A stretch of 64,000 bases of DNA, taken from contig NZ_AVPL01000003.1 of NCBI RefSeq assembly GCF_000768695.1, forward strand, positions 62,001 to 126,000, read 5' to 3'. The stretch comes from Knoellia aerolata DSM 18566 (GTDB lineage Bacteria; Actinomycetota; Actinomycetes; Actinomycetales; Dermatophilaceae). Below, piece by piece: positions 25,699 through 34,360 of the stretch. The notes under the pieces were generated by a model that saw only the letters and a list, made by a program, of their open reading frames with translations, ran no database searches and was not told the DNA's origin. A program made the translations under genes and the position numbers. Position 1 is the stretch's first letter, and the number at the start of each line of letters is the position of its first letter.

Positions 25699-27084
25699 AT
25701 GAGCGGATCGATCCACGCCAGTGGACCCCGGCAGTTCACGCTCGACGACCTGAGGGCGGGCTCGTCCACCGGTGAGATCGACACGGTCGTCGTCGCCTTC
25801 ACCGACATGCAGGGCCGGCTCACCGGCAAGCGGTTGCACGCGGCCTACTTCCTCGACCACGTCCTCGACGGTGCGGTGGAGGGGTGCAACTACCTCCTCG
25901 CCGTCGACGTCGACATGAACACCGTCGACGGCTACGCCATGTCCTCGTGGGAGAAGGGCTACGGCGACTTCGAGTTCGTCCTCGACCTCGACACCCTGCG
26001 GCGCACGCCCGGCCAGCCGCACTCCGTGACGATCCAGTGCGACCTCGCCTGGCTCGACGGCTCCGGACCCGTGCGCCAGTCGCCGCGCGACATCCTCAAG
26101 GCCCAGGTCGCGCGCGCCACCGAGCTCGGCTGGCAGGCGATCGCCGGCACCGAGCTGGAGTTCATCGTCTTCGACGACAGCTACGCGTCGGCGTGGGACC
26201 GGCGCTACGTCGGGCTCACCGGCGCCAACCGCTACAACGTCGACTACTCGATCACGGGCGGGACGGAGGTCGAGCCGGTCCTGCGCGAGATCCGCAACGA
26301 GCTGTATGCCGCAGGCGTCACCGTCGAGGGTGCGAAGGGGGAGTGCAACCTCGGGCAGCACGAGATCGGCTTCCTCTACGACGAGGTCGTCCGCACCTGC
26401 GACAACCACGTCATCTACAAGACGGCGGCCAAGGAGATCGCGGCCAGGCACGGCAAGTCGCTGACCTTCATGGCGAAGTACGACGAGCGCGAGGGCAACT
26501 CGTGCCACATCCACCTGTCGCTGCGGGGCCTCGACGGAGAGGTGGTCTTCGCCGACGACGAGCGCGAGGGCGGGCAGGGCGTGCTGCACGACCAGTTCCT
26601 CGCCGGCGTGCTCGCGACGATGCGCGACTTCGCCTACTTCTACGCCCCGAACATCAACTCCTACAAGCGTTTCGCGCCCGGCTCGTTCGCGCCGACCGCC
26701 ATTGCCTGGGGTCGTGACAACCGCACCTGCGCCCTGCGCGTCGTCGGTCACGGCGCCGGGCTGCGGATGGAGAACCGCGTCCCCGGCGGTGACGTCAACC
26801 CGTACCTCGCCGTGGCCGCCATGCTCGCCGGAGGCCTCTACGGGATCGAGCACGAGCTCGAGCTCGAGCCGGCGTTCGAGGGCAACGCCTACGTGTCCGA
26901 CGTCCCCACGGTGCCGAGGACCCTGCGGGAGGCGCGGACGTTGCTGGCAGAGTCGAGGATCGCACGCGAGGTGTTCGGGGACGACGTCGTCGACCACTAC
27001 GTCAACGCGGCCGACGTCGAGCTCACGGCCTTCGACGCCGCGGTGACCGACTGGGAACGCATCCGAGGCTTCGAAAGGCTCTGA
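25699..27084 (+). CDS. Glutamine synthetase-like gamma-glutamyl-amine ligase
   Basis: A 461-residue glutamine-synthetase-family enzyme of the gamma-glutamylpolyamine/ethanolamide synthetase branch, not a housekeeping GlnA. Catalytic features: metal-binding EGAKGECNLGQHEI (about 213), HIHLSL (about 271), and the glutamate/ATP block NSYKRFAPGSF to WGRDNRTCALRV (about 318-352). No adenylylation-loop Tyr typical of regulated GlnA is seen. It should join glutamate to an amine using ATP. ATG 25699 has GAAGGAGAG upstream. It is followed after 1 bp by an aldehyde dehydrogenase. Family is certain, substrate inferred from context. Confidence 0.85.
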   Translation: MSGSIHASGPRQFTLDDLRAGSSTGEIDTVVVAFTDMQGRLTGKRLHAAYFLDHVLDGAVEGCNYLLAVDVDMNTVDGYAMSSWEKGYGDFEFVLDLDTLRRTPGQPHSVTIQCDLAWLDGSGPVRQSPRDILKAQVARATELGWQAIAGTELEFIVFDDSYASAWDRRYVGLTGANRYNVDYSITGGTEVEPVLREIRNELYAAGVTVEGAKGECNLGQHEIGFLYDEVVRTCDNHVIYKTAAKEIAARHGKSLTFMAKYDEREGNSCHIHLSLRGLDGEVVFADDEREGGQGVLHDQFLAGVLATMRDFAYFYAPNINSYKRFAPGSFAPTAIAWGRDNRTCALRVVGHGAGLRMENRVPGGDVNPYLAVAAMLAGGLYGIEHELELEPAFEGNAYVSDVPTVPRTLREARTLLAESRIAREVFGDDVVDHYVNAADVELTAFDAAVTDWERIRGFERL

Positions 27085-27085
27085 C

Positions 27086-28459
27086 ATGACAACCCATGAC
27101 GTGATCAACCCGGCGACCGAGGAGACGGTCCGCACGATCGACCTCGTCGGTGTCGAGGAGACCGACGAGGCAGTCGCCCGGGCCGTCGAGGTCGGGCCGC
27201 AGTGGCGCGCCATGGCACCCGCCGACCGCGGGCGGCTGCTGCGCCGGTTCAGCGACGTCGTCGACGACCACCTCGAGGAGCTCGCCCGGCTCGAGGTGCA
27301 GAACGCCGGCCACACGATCGGCAACGCCCGGTGGGAGGCCGGCAACGTCCGTGACGTGCTCGCCTACTACTCCGCGGCGCCGGAGCGGCTGCTGGGACAG
27401 CAGATCCCGGTCGCGGGCGGCATCAACGTCACCTTCAAGGAGCCCCTCGGTGTCGTCTCCGTCATCGTCCCGTGGAACTTCCCCATGCCCATCGCCGGAT
27501 GGGGGTTCGCCCCGGCCCTGGCAGCCGGCAACACGGTCGTCCTCAAGCCGGCCGAACTGACGCCGCTGACCGCCATGCGCCTGGCCGAGCTCGCCCTCGA
27601 CGCGGGCGTGCCGGAAGGGGTCTTCACCGTGCTGCCGGGCAAGGGCTCGGTGGTGGGGGAGCGCTTCGTCACCCACCCCGACGTGCGCAAGGTCTGCTTC
27701 ACCGGGTCGACCGCCGTGGGCCAGGGCATCATGCGAGGCGCCGCCGACCAGCTCAAGCGGGTCACCCTCGAGCTCGGTGGCAAGTCGGCCAACATCGTCT
27801 TCGCCGACGCCGACCTCGAGGCCGCCGCCGCGGCCGCCCCGATGTCGTTCCTCGACAACGCCGGCCAGGACTGCTGCGCGCGGACGCGGATCCTCGTGCA
27901 GCGTGAGGTCTTCAACGACTTCATGGGCCGCTTCGAGTCGGCGATGCGTGACGTGCGGGTCGGCGACCCGGGGGACGACGCCACCCAGATGGGCCCGCTC
28001 GTCAGCGACCGCCAGCGTGAGACGGTGCGGGGCTTCGTCGAGGGAAGTGAAGAGCCCGTCGACGTCGCCTTCCGGGGGACGGCTCCCGAGGGGGCCGGCT
28101 GGTGGTACCCGCCCACGGTCGTCCTCCCGCGCTCGACGAGCGACCGGGTGTGGCAGGACGAGGTCTTCGGCCCGGTCGTGGGGGTCATGCCCTTCGACGA
28201 CGAGGCCGACGCGATCGCGAAGGCGAACGACACGGCATACGGTCTGTCGGGGTCGATCTGGACCCGCGACGTCGGCCGCGCGATCCGCGTCTCGCGCGGC
28301 GTCGAGGCGGGCAACCTGTCGGTCAACAGCCACAGCAGTGTCCGCTACTCGACGCCCTTCGGGGGGTTCAAGTCCAGCGGCATCGGACGCGAGCTCGGAC
28401 CGGACGCGCTCGACGCGTTCACCGAGGTCAAGAACGTCTTCATCAGCACCGAACCGTGA
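27086..28459 (+). CDS. Aldehyde dehydrogenase family protein
   Basis: A 457-residue NAD(P)-dependent aldehyde dehydrogenase. The catalytic Glu lies in VTLELGGKSANIV (about residue 229) and the nucleophile in NAGQDCCARTRILV (about 263). Cofactor residues in VIVPWNFPMPIAGW and FTGSTAVGQGI are present, and NSHSSVRYSTPFGGFKSSG closes the fold. It is slightly shorter than most family members. In this operon it should oxidise a gamma-glutamyl aminoaldehyde to the acid. The start is 1 bp after the ligase stop, indicating coupling. Confidence 0.9.
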   Translation: MTTHDVINPATEETVRTIDLVGVEETDEAVARAVEVGPQWRAMAPADRGRLLRRFSDVVDDHLEELARLEVQNAGHTIGNARWEAGNVRDVLAYYSAAPERLLGQQIPVAGGINVTFKEPLGVVSVIVPWNFPMPIAGWGFAPALAAGNTVVLKPAELTPLTAMRLAELALDAGVPEGVFTVLPGKGSVVGERFVTHPDVRKVCFTGSTAVGQGIMRGAADQLKRVTLELGGKSANIVFADADLEAAAAAAPMSFLDNAGQDCCARTRILVQREVFNDFMGRFESAMRDVRVGDPGDDATQMGPLVSDRQRETVRGFVEGSEEPVDVAFRGTAPEGAGWWYPPTVVLPRSTSDRVWQDEVFGPVVGVMPFDDEADAIAKANDTAYGLSGSIWTRDVGRAIRVSRGVEAGNLSVNSHSSVRYSTPFGGFKSSGIGRELGPDALDAFTEVKNVFISTEP

Positions 28460-28470
28460 AAGGTCAGCAC

Positions 28471-29238
28471 ATGGGAGATCGACTCGCAGGCAGGGTGGCC
28501 GTCGTCACGGGCGGGTGCTCCGGCATCGGGCTGGCCACGGTGCGGCGGTTCGCGCAGGAGGGAGCCACGGTCGTCATCGGCGACCTCGACGACGCGCAGG
28601 GGCCGGGCATCGCCGAGGAGGTGGGCGGCGCGTACGTCCGCTGCGACGTCACCGACAAGCAACAGGTGGACGCCCTCTTCGCCACCGCGAACGAGCGGTT
28701 CGGCAGCGTCGACATCGCGTTCAACAACGCCGGCATCAGCCCACCCGAGGACGACTCGATCCTCGACACCGACCTCGACGCGTGGCGCCGGGTGCAGGAG
28801 GTCAACCTCACCTCGGTCTACCTGTGCTGCAAGGCGGCCCTGCCCTACATGCTCGAGCAGGGGAGGGGCTCGATCATCAACACGGCGTCGTTCGTCGCGG
28901 TGATGGGTGCGGCCACTTCGCAGATCTCCTACAGCGCATCCAAGGGTGGCGTGCTGTCGATGTCGCGAGAGCTCGGCGTGCAGTTCGCGCGTCAGGGGGT
29001 GCGCGTCAACGCGCTCTGCCCCGGGCCGGTCAACACCCCGCTGCTGCAGGAGCTCTTCGCCAAGGACGAGGAGCGGGCCGCGCGGCGGCTCGTCCACGTG
29101 CCGATGGGCCGCTTCGCCGAGCCGGAGGAGATCGCGAACGCCGTCCTCTTCCTCGCCTCCGACGAGTCGAGCTTCATCACGGCCAACACCTTCCTCGTCG
29201 ACGGCGGGATCAGCAGCGCCTACGTCACGCCGCTCTGA
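28471..29238 (+). CDS. Short-chain dehydrogenase/reductase
   Basis: A 255-residue classical SDR: cofactor motif TGGCSGIG (about 13-20), NNAG (about 88), catalytic Ser in NTASFVAVMG (about 138) and YSASK (about 151-155). The start ATG 28471 has GAAAGG upstream. An alcohol dehydrogenase between ligase and aldehyde dehydrogenase suits oxidation of a gamma-glutamyl amino alcohol, such as gamma-glutamylethanolamide, to the aldehyde. The Puu putrescine pathway uses an FAD oxidase at this step, and none is present. Substrate is inferred only. Confidence 0.85.
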   Translation: MGDRLAGRVAVVTGGCSGIGLATVRRFAQEGATVVIGDLDDAQGPGIAEEVGGAYVRCDVTDKQQVDALFATANERFGSVDIAFNNAGISPPEDDSILDTDLDAWRRVQEVNLTSVYLCCKAALPYMLEQGRGSIINTASFVAVMGAATSQISYSASKGGVLSMSRELGVQFARQGVRVNALCPGPVNTPLLQELFAKDEERAARRLVHVPMGRFAEPEEIANAVLFLASDESSFITANTFLVDGGISSAYVTPL

Positions 29239-29241
29239 GCC

Positions 29242-29976
29242 ATGGCCGACCGACCCGTCATCGGCGTCACCGCCTACGTCGAGCCCGTGTCCCGGGGGGA
29301 CTGGAGCGGCCAGCACAGTGCCGTGGTGCCGCACGACTACGTCGCCGCGATCGAGCGCGCCGGAGGGATCGCCGTCGTGCTGCCGCCCCGGCAGGACGCC
29401 GACGACGCGCTCGTGCGTGAGCTGCTCGCGCGCCTCGACGCCGTCGTCATCGCCGGCGGGGCCGACGTCGAACCCTCCCGGTATGCCGCCCTCCCGCACC
29501 CGAGCGTCCAGGACCCCCGCCCCGACCGCGACGAGTTCGAGCTCGCCGTGGCCCGGGTGACTGCGGAGCTGGGGACGCCGGTATTGGGGATCTGCCGGGG
29601 GATGCAGGTGATGGCGGTGGCCGCCGGGGGCAGCCTCGAACAGCACCTCCCCGACCGGGTCGGCCACACCGCGCACAGCCCGACGCTGGGCGTCTATGCC
29701 TCGCACCACGTGACGGTCGTCGAGGGCACCCGTCTCGCGGACGTCCTCGGCGCCGACGAGCTGGACGTGCCGACCTACCACCACCAGGCCGTTGCCGAGC
29801 ACCCCGGCTACGTCGCGAGTGCGTGGCACGAGGACGGGACGGTGGAGGCCATGGAGGACCCGAGCCATCCGTTCCGGCTCGCCGTCCAGTGGCACCCCGA
29901 GGCCGGGACGGACGGGCGGCTCTTCGACGCGCTGGTGGGCGCTGCGGCCGCGAGCCGGGGGGTTGGGCGACACTGA
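29242..29976 (+). CDS. Gamma-glutamyl amide hydrolase (class I GATase, PuuD-like)
   Basis: A 244-residue class I glutamine-amidotransferase-like hydrolase of the PuuD/peptidase C26 type. The nucleophile Cys is in VLGICRGMQVM (about 117), and the His-Glu pair is in LAVQWHPEAGTDGRLF (about 216). YHHQAV (about 176) is also typical. It would release glutamate from the gamma-glutamyl product, closing the pathway. It starts 3 bp after the SDR stop and ends 1 bp before the MBL gene, so all are one transcript. Confidence 0.88.
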   Translation: MADRPVIGVTAYVEPVSRGDWSGQHSAVVPHDYVAAIERAGGIAVVLPPRQDADDALVRELLARLDAVVIAGGADVEPSRYAALPHPSVQDPRPDRDEFELAVARVTAELGTPVLGICRGMQVMAVAAGGSLEQHLPDRVGHTAHSPTLGVYASHHVTVVEGTRLADVLGADELDVPTYHHQAVAEHPGYVASAWHEDGTVEAMEDPSHPFRLAVQWHPEAGTDGRLFDALVGAAAASRGVGRH

Positions 29977-29977
29977 C

Positions 29978-31090
29978 GTGGTGAGACTTCCCCGACTGAC
30001 CATCGCCGCTGGCGGCCTCGGGCTGGCCGCGTGGGTGGTCAGGGCGGGACGACCCGTGCCGGACGCCATCGGCGGCAGGGCGACGGGTGCGCGCGCGGCG
30101 CGCATGCAGGCCTCGCCCGAGTGGTCGGACGGCCGCTTCCACAACCAGCAGCTCCGCTTCGAGCCGTCGTCGCGCACGCTGTCCGGCAGCGTCAAGGAGC
30201 TCATCGCGGGGCGCCAGGAGCGACATCCCGTCGGGGACGTCCCCCTCGTGCGCGGGCCGTTGGCGGTGCAGGACGCCGGCACCCACGTCACGTGGCTCGG
30301 TCACTCGACGGTCCTCGTCCAGGTCGACGGGTCCGTGCTGCTGCTCGACCCGGTCTGGAGCGACCGGTGCTCACCCTCGCAGCACGTGGGGCCCCGCCGC
30401 CTCCACCCCGTGCCGGTGGCGCTCGGTGACCTCCCGCCGGTCGATGTCGTGGTCATCTCGCACGACCACTACGACCACCTCGACATGGACTCGGTCAGGG
30501 AGCTCGCCTCGATCCGACGAGAGACCCGGTTCGTCGTCCCCCTCGGCGTCGGCGCCCACCTCGAGAAGTGGGGCGTGGCGGCCGACCGCATCGACGAGCT
30601 CGACTGGCACGAGGAGACGAGCGTCGTCGGCGTGCGTCTCGTCGCCACCCCGGCGCAGCACTTCTCCGGGCGTGGGCTCTCCCGCGACGGCACCCTCTGG
30701 TCCTCGTGGGTCATCGAGGGCGAGTCGGGCAGGGTCTTCTACTCCGGTGACACCGGCTACTTCGTGGGGTTCGCCGAGATCGGCGAGCGCTACGGGCCGT
30801 TCGACGTCTCGCTCGTGCAGGTCGGCGCCTACGACGACGGCTGGCCCACCATCCACATGACCCCCGAGCACGGGGTCGAGGCGCACCTGGACGTGCGGGC
30901 CGGCGTCATGGTCCCGGTCCACTGGGGGACCTTCAACCTCGCGTTCCACGCGTGGAGCGAGCCCGTCGAACGGGTCATCGTCGAGGCCGAGCGCCGGGGC
31001 GCCACGGTCGTCGTGCCGAGGCCCGGCGAGCGTGTCGACGTCGCCGCACTGCCCGAGGGCCACACCTACTGGTGGCGCTCGGTCACGTGA
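29978..31090 (+). CDS. MBL-fold metallohydrolase (NAPE-PLD/UlaG-like)
   Basis: A 370-residue metallo-beta-lactamase-fold protein. The metal motif SHDHYDHLD lies near residue 161, further ligands are in AQHFSGRG (about 227) and YSGDTGYF (about 255), and the last in PVHWGTFNLAFHAW (about 310). These match the NAPE-phospholipase-D-like/UlaG branch. A hydrophobic segment near the N-terminus (LTIAAGGLGLAAWVV) may be a membrane anchor. Tandem GTG codons (29978, 29981) make the start ambiguous by one residue. It is last in the gamma-glutamylation operon, and its role there is unclear. Its 3' end overlaps the convergent HTH gene by 25 bp. Confidence 0.8.
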   Translation: MVRLPRLTIAAGGLGLAAWVVRAGRPVPDAIGGRATGARAARMQASPEWSDGRFHNQQLRFEPSSRTLSGSVKELIAGRQERHPVGDVPLVRGPLAVQDAGTHVTWLGHSTVLVQVDGSVLLLDPVWSDRCSPSQHVGPRRLHPVPVALGDLPPVDVVVISHDHYDHLDMDSVRELASIRRETRFVVPLGVGAHLEKWGVAADRIDELDWHEETSVVGVRLVATPAQHFSGRGLSRDGTLWSSWVIEGESGRVFYSGDTGYFVGFAEIGERYGPFDVSLVQVGAYDDGWPTIHMTPEHGVEAHLDVRAGVMVPVHWGTFNLAFHAWSEPVERVIVEAERRGATVVVPRPGERVDVAALPEGHTYWWRSVT

Positions 31091-31683
31091 CCGACGGCTG
31101 CCGCGGGCGCCACCGGCGCCACCGGCGCCACCGGCGCCTCCGCGGGACGGCCGGTGTCGCGCACGAGGTAGACCCACGGGAAGGCGCGGGAGCCGACGAC
31201 CCACCCGTCCTTCTCGTGGCGCGCGAGGGACCCGCTCCACACGATGCGCTTGTGCTCCCACTGGGTGGGGGTTCGGACCATCCGGTGGCGCAACATCCCC
31301 ACGCCGACCGTGTGCCAGCCCAGTCGGCCGGCCAGCTGCAGCTCCGGCATCTCGTCGAAGGCGGTGACCGGTCCGAGCCACCGCTCCTCGTCGGCGAGGA
31401 CACCCTCGTCGGCGCGGCCGCCGAACCGCTGCTGCACGGCTTGGCGGCTCATGCCGAGGGCGGCGCCGACGGCGGCCCAGCTGTGCCCGTCCGCACGGGC
31501 GGCGCCCACGGCCTGCTGCAGGAGGTCCTTGACCGCGGACTCCGCGGCCGCGGAGTGACGGACGAGCTCCAGCGAGTCCGCCGACGGAGCGGTCGAGAGG
31601 ATGGCCGTGCCGATGGCGTCGACGACGCGCAGCCGGCTCTCGCGTGCGCCGGCTCCCGAGCCGGCGCCGGGCTCAGCGGCCAT
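31066..31683 (-). CDS. Helix-turn-helix DNA-binding protein
   Basis: A 205-residue protein with a helix-turn-helix in residues about 50-80 (ARADGHSWAAVGAALGMSRQ, then AVQQRFGG), typical of small actinobacterial HTH proteins. An acidic linker and a Trp-rich C-terminal half follow (WLGPVTAFDEMPELQLAG, WEHKRIVWSG, GWVVGSRAFPWVYLV). The tail is an (APV)n run from a GGCGCC-based tandem repeat at 31103-31140. ATG 31683 is chosen because it is followed by coding-like sequence and overlaps the upstream 87-residue gene by 11 bp. It is probably the autoregulator that binds the palindromes at 31931-31984. Ligand unknown. Confidence 0.7.
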   Translation of the reverse strand: MAAEPGAGSGAGARESRLRVVDAIGTAILSTAPSADSLELVRHSAAAESAVKDLLQQAVGAARADGHSWAAVGAALGMSRQAVQQRFGGRADEGVLADEERWLGPVTAFDEMPELQLAGRLGWHTVGVGMLRHRMVRTPTQWEHKRIVWSGSLARHEKDGWVVGSRAFPWVYLVRDTGRPAEAPVAPVAPVAPAAAVGHVTERHQ

Positions 31684-31936
31684 CACGGCTCGGCAGCCAG
31701 GCGTCGTCGCCGAGCTCGTCCGAGGTCCCCCTGCGGAACGTCGCGGACCCGAGCAGGTAGGCGCCGAGGACCATGAGGGCGACGCAGGCGCCCTGGAAGA
31801 GACCCTGGTCGAAGCCGTCCCGCCCCCGGGAGAGGAGGAAGCAGGCGAACCCGAGACCCACGCAGAGCGCCCCACTCGTCAGTGAGGTGGTCCGGCGGGG
31901 GCGGATGTCCGGTCGACGCTCTGGGGTCCGAGGCAT
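31673..31936 (-). CDS. Small membrane protein, first gene of HTH operon
   Basis: An 87-residue protein with two hydrophobic segments (about 20-36, SGALCVGLGFACFLLS; about 45-62, LFQGACVALMVLGAYLLGS) and a basic N-terminus (RRPDIRPRR), so a two-helix inner-membrane protein. The ATG lies inside a palindrome with no ribosome site, but a consensus promoter places transcription start at the ATG itself, implying leaderless translation. It overlaps the HTH gene by 11 bp. No family recognised. Confidence 0.65.
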   Translation of the reverse strand: MPRTPERRPDIRPRRTTSLTSGALCVGLGFACFLLSRGRDGFDQGLFQGACVALMVLGAYLLGSATFRRGTSDELGDDAWLPSRDGR

Positions 31937-31984
31937 GCGTCAACCATAGGTTGACGCATGCCTCGCGTCAACCACCCGTTGACG
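31931..31984 (-). promoter_or_regulatory. Palindromic operator embedding a leaderless promoter
   Basis: Two dyads lie side by side. AGGCATGCGTCAACC-ATA with its exact 15-base complement spans 31931-31963. CGTCAAC-n5-GTTGACG spans 31966-31984. On the minus strand the -35 TTGACG (31971-31966) and -10 TATGGT (31948-31943) are 17 bp apart, and the ATG at 31936 follows 6 nt later. Both promoter elements are inside the GTCAAC/GTTGAC half-sites, so a bound dimer would block RNA polymerase. Confidence 0.7.
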
Positions 31985-32124
31985 TGTGGCGTGTGGGGTC
32001 ACCGACATCGTCCACAGGACCGGGCGGGAACGACCTCCGTCCACAGCCTGACGAGCGCCCGTGACCTGTCGGTGCGGTCGCGGTGCATGCTGGGCGCTCG
32101 ACGGATGACGGACGGAGGACGCGA

Positions 32125-33453
32125 ATGCGAGACGACGGCGGTGCCGCGTGGCAGCGGCAGGGACGTGGCACCGGTGAGGCCACCGTCGAGGACCTCATCG
32201 GCCGAGGGCTCCTCGCGCTGGGTGGTCGGCGCAGCCACACGTTCGACGACGTCACCGTGGACCTGGCCCAGCGATGTGCCTCGTCGGACGGGGCCCGACG
32301 AGTCGTCACCGCGCTCGTCGCCGGCCTGCGGGCGGCCACGGACGGCGCGTGGCAGCGGGGCTGGCAGCCGTCCGACGTCCACCGGATGGCGGTGCGTCGG
32401 CTCTCGACCGCGGAACAGGCGTTCGTCGTCGACGCGATGACCGACGAGCTGGACCGGCACGCTCGGGCCACGGTCGACCCGAGCTGGTGGGGCCAGCTCC
32501 ACGCACTCGACGGCACCGTCTGGTGGCCCCGATCCGAGACCTGGCTCGACGCGCACCGGCAGCGCGGGGTCGACTGGCTGACTCTGGTCGCGCAGTCGCT
32601 GACGGTGATGAACCTGCTCCAGTCGCTCCCCGGCATCGAGAGGCTCACCTGCCTGCCGGGCGAGTTCCGGCCCACGGCGGCGGATGCGGCGGCCTCGGCG
32701 ACATCGGGGCGGCCGGCGGACGTGGACTCGAGGATCCTCGAGCGGGTGCGCATGCTGCTCGCCAAGGCCGAGTCGACGACCTTCGCGGCCGAGGCCGAGA
32801 CGTTCACGGCGGGCGCCCAGGCGCTCATGGCGCGGCACAGCATCGACGCGGCGCTGCTCACCGCCGAACGGGGCGGGGCCTCGCTCGAGGGCGGACCGCG
32901 CGGACGGCGGATCGGCATCGACACCCCGTACGACGGCCCCAAGGCCTCCCTGCTCACCGCCGTGGCGTCCGCCAACAACTGCCGCATGGTGTGGACGCGC
33001 GAGCTCGGCTTCGGCACCGTGGTCGGCTTCGAAGCCGACCTCGAGTCCGTCGAGCTGCTCTTCACGTCACTGCTCGTCCAGGCGAACTCGGCGATGCTGG
33101 CCGAGGGCTCGCGAGCGGACCACCGGGGGCGCAGCAGGACCAGGGCCTTCAGGTCGTCCTTCCTCACGGCATTCGCCTACCGGATCGGTGAAAGGCTCCG
33201 GCAGGTCACGAGGGAGGCGATGGATGCGGCGGCGCCGGCGGCCACCTCCCGCGGTCAGGCGCTCGTCCCCCTCATGGCGGCGCGCACCGAGAGGGTCGAG
33301 CAGACGGTCGATGAGTGGTTCCCCTCCCTGACCCGGCGGAGGACCCAGTCCGTGCGGGACGCCGAGGGTTGGCACGTCGGTCGCGCCGCCGCCGACCGGG
33401 CGCGGCTCGACGGCCCGTCCGACCGGTCGCGGGTGGGCCGCGGACGCAGCTGA
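32125..33453 (+). CDS. DUF2786 domain protein
   Basis: A 442-residue protein. The DUF2786 core sits mid-protein (about residues 205-245: RVRMLLAKAESTTFAAEAET, then QALMARHSID), a short helical domain found in bacteria and phages. The flanking N-terminal region (VEDLIGRGLLALGG; RRLSTAEQAFVVDAMTDEL) and the C-terminal metallopeptidase-like helical part (AYRIGERLRQVTREAM) are not assigned. The start is set by a GGAGGA site 6 nt before ATG 32125. It is monocistronic, convergent with the FNT transporter. Molecular function unknown. Confidence 0.75.
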   Translation: MRDDGGAAWQRQGRGTGEATVEDLIGRGLLALGGRRSHTFDDVTVDLAQRCASSDGARRVVTALVAGLRAATDGAWQRGWQPSDVHRMAVRRLSTAEQAFVVDAMTDELDRHARATVDPSWWGQLHALDGTVWWPRSETWLDAHRQRGVDWLTLVAQSLTVMNLLQSLPGIERLTCLPGEFRPTAADAAASATSGRPADVDSRILERVRMLLAKAESTTFAAEAETFTAGAQALMARHSIDAALLTAERGGASLEGGPRGRRIGIDTPYDGPKASLLTAVASANNCRMVWTRELGFGTVVGFEADLESVELLFTSLLVQANSAMLAEGSRADHRGRSRTRAFRSSFLTAFAYRIGERLRQVTREAMDAAAPAATSRGQALVPLMAARTERVEQTVDEWFPSLTRRRTQSVRDAEGWHVGRAAADRARLDGPSDRSRVGRGRS

Positions 33454-33466
33454 GGGCCTGCGCCCG

Positions 33467-34336
33467 TCAGTGGTTCCCCACCCTGCTCCTCCGGCTGGGA
33501 AGGAAGTGGAAGATCGTCCAGTAGAGGACACCGATCATCACGCCACCGCCGACGATGTTGCCCAGGGTCACGGGGAGCAGGTTGTCGATGTAGAAGGCGC
33601 TCCACGTCAGGTCGGCGTAGGCGGACTGTTCGAGGCCGCTCATGGCCCAGAAGTCCGACCCGGCGTTGTCCTTGATGAGGATGCCCAGGGGGATCATGAA
33701 CATGTTGGCGACCGAGTGCTCGAAGCCCGTGGCGACGAACAGCGCGATCGGCATGGTGACCGCGATGAGCTTGTCGGTCGTGGTCCGACCGGAGTAGGCG
33801 GCCCAGACCGCGAGGCACACCATGAGGTTGCACAGGACGCCGAGCACGAATGCCTCGAAGAACGTGTGGTGCACCTTGTGGAGCGAGGTGTTGAGGACCA
33901 CGGCACCCCAGGCGCCGTCGGCGTTCTCCCAGGTCCTGCCGAGGTAGATCAACGCGACGATGGTGAGCGCGCCGAGGAAGTTGGCGAGGTACACCACGAC
34001 CCAGTTGTTCACGAGCTGGCGCCACGTGATGCGGCCGCTCGCGCGAGCCGTGAGGGTCAGCGTCGAGCTCGTGAAGAGCTCGGCCCCGGTGAGCACGACG
34101 AGGGCGAGACCGGTGGAGAAGACCAGGCCACCCAGCACCTTGGCCACGCCGTAGGGCATGTCGCCGGCACCGACCTGGCTGGTGGCGAAGAAGACGAAGC
34201 CGAGGGCGATGTACCCACCGGCGGTCAGTCCCAGCAGGAACGACCTGAGCAGGCCGCCGGTGGCCTTGCCGAAGGCAGCGTCCTCCGCTGCCTTCGCCAT
34301 CTGGTCGGGGGTGAGGATCGACGTCGAGTCCGACAT
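33467..34336 (-). CDS. Formate/nitrite transporter (FNT) family channel
   Basis: A 289-residue FNT channel with six TM helices: GLLRSFLLGLTAGGYIALGF (about 28), the omega-loop/signature GLALVVLTGAELFTSSTLT (about 76), LVNNWVVVYLANFLGAL, VLCNLMVCLAVWAAY, and the second signature GFEHSVANMFMIPLGIL with the gating His (about 204). It exports or imports small monovalent anions: formate, nitrite or hydrosulfide. It starts 24 bp after the oxidoreductase gene ends, on the same strand, so the pair probably handles one anion. No pyruvate-formate lyase is visible here, which slightly favours nitrite or another oxyanion. Confidence 0.9.
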   Translation of the reverse strand: MSDSTSILTPDQMAKAAEDAAFGKATGGLLRSFLLGLTAGGYIALGFVFFATSQVGAGDMPYGVAKVLGGLVFSTGLALVVLTGAELFTSSTLTLTARASGRITWRQLVNNWVVVYLANFLGALTIVALIYLGRTWENADGAWGAVVLNTSLHKVHHTFFEAFVLGVLCNLMVCLAVWAAYSGRTTTDKLIAVTMPIALFVATGFEHSVANMFMIPLGILIKDNAGSDFWAMSGLEQSAYADLTWSAFYIDNLLPVTLGNIVGGGVMIGVLYWTIFHFLPSRRSRVGNH

Positions 34337-34360
34337 GGGGTGACCCTTCGGTGGTGATGG

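Noticed and set aside
31103-31140. GGCGCC-based tandem repeat as a CRISPR or regulatory array
   Set aside because: Short 9-bp units without spacers, lying inside a coding region as an (APV)n tail.
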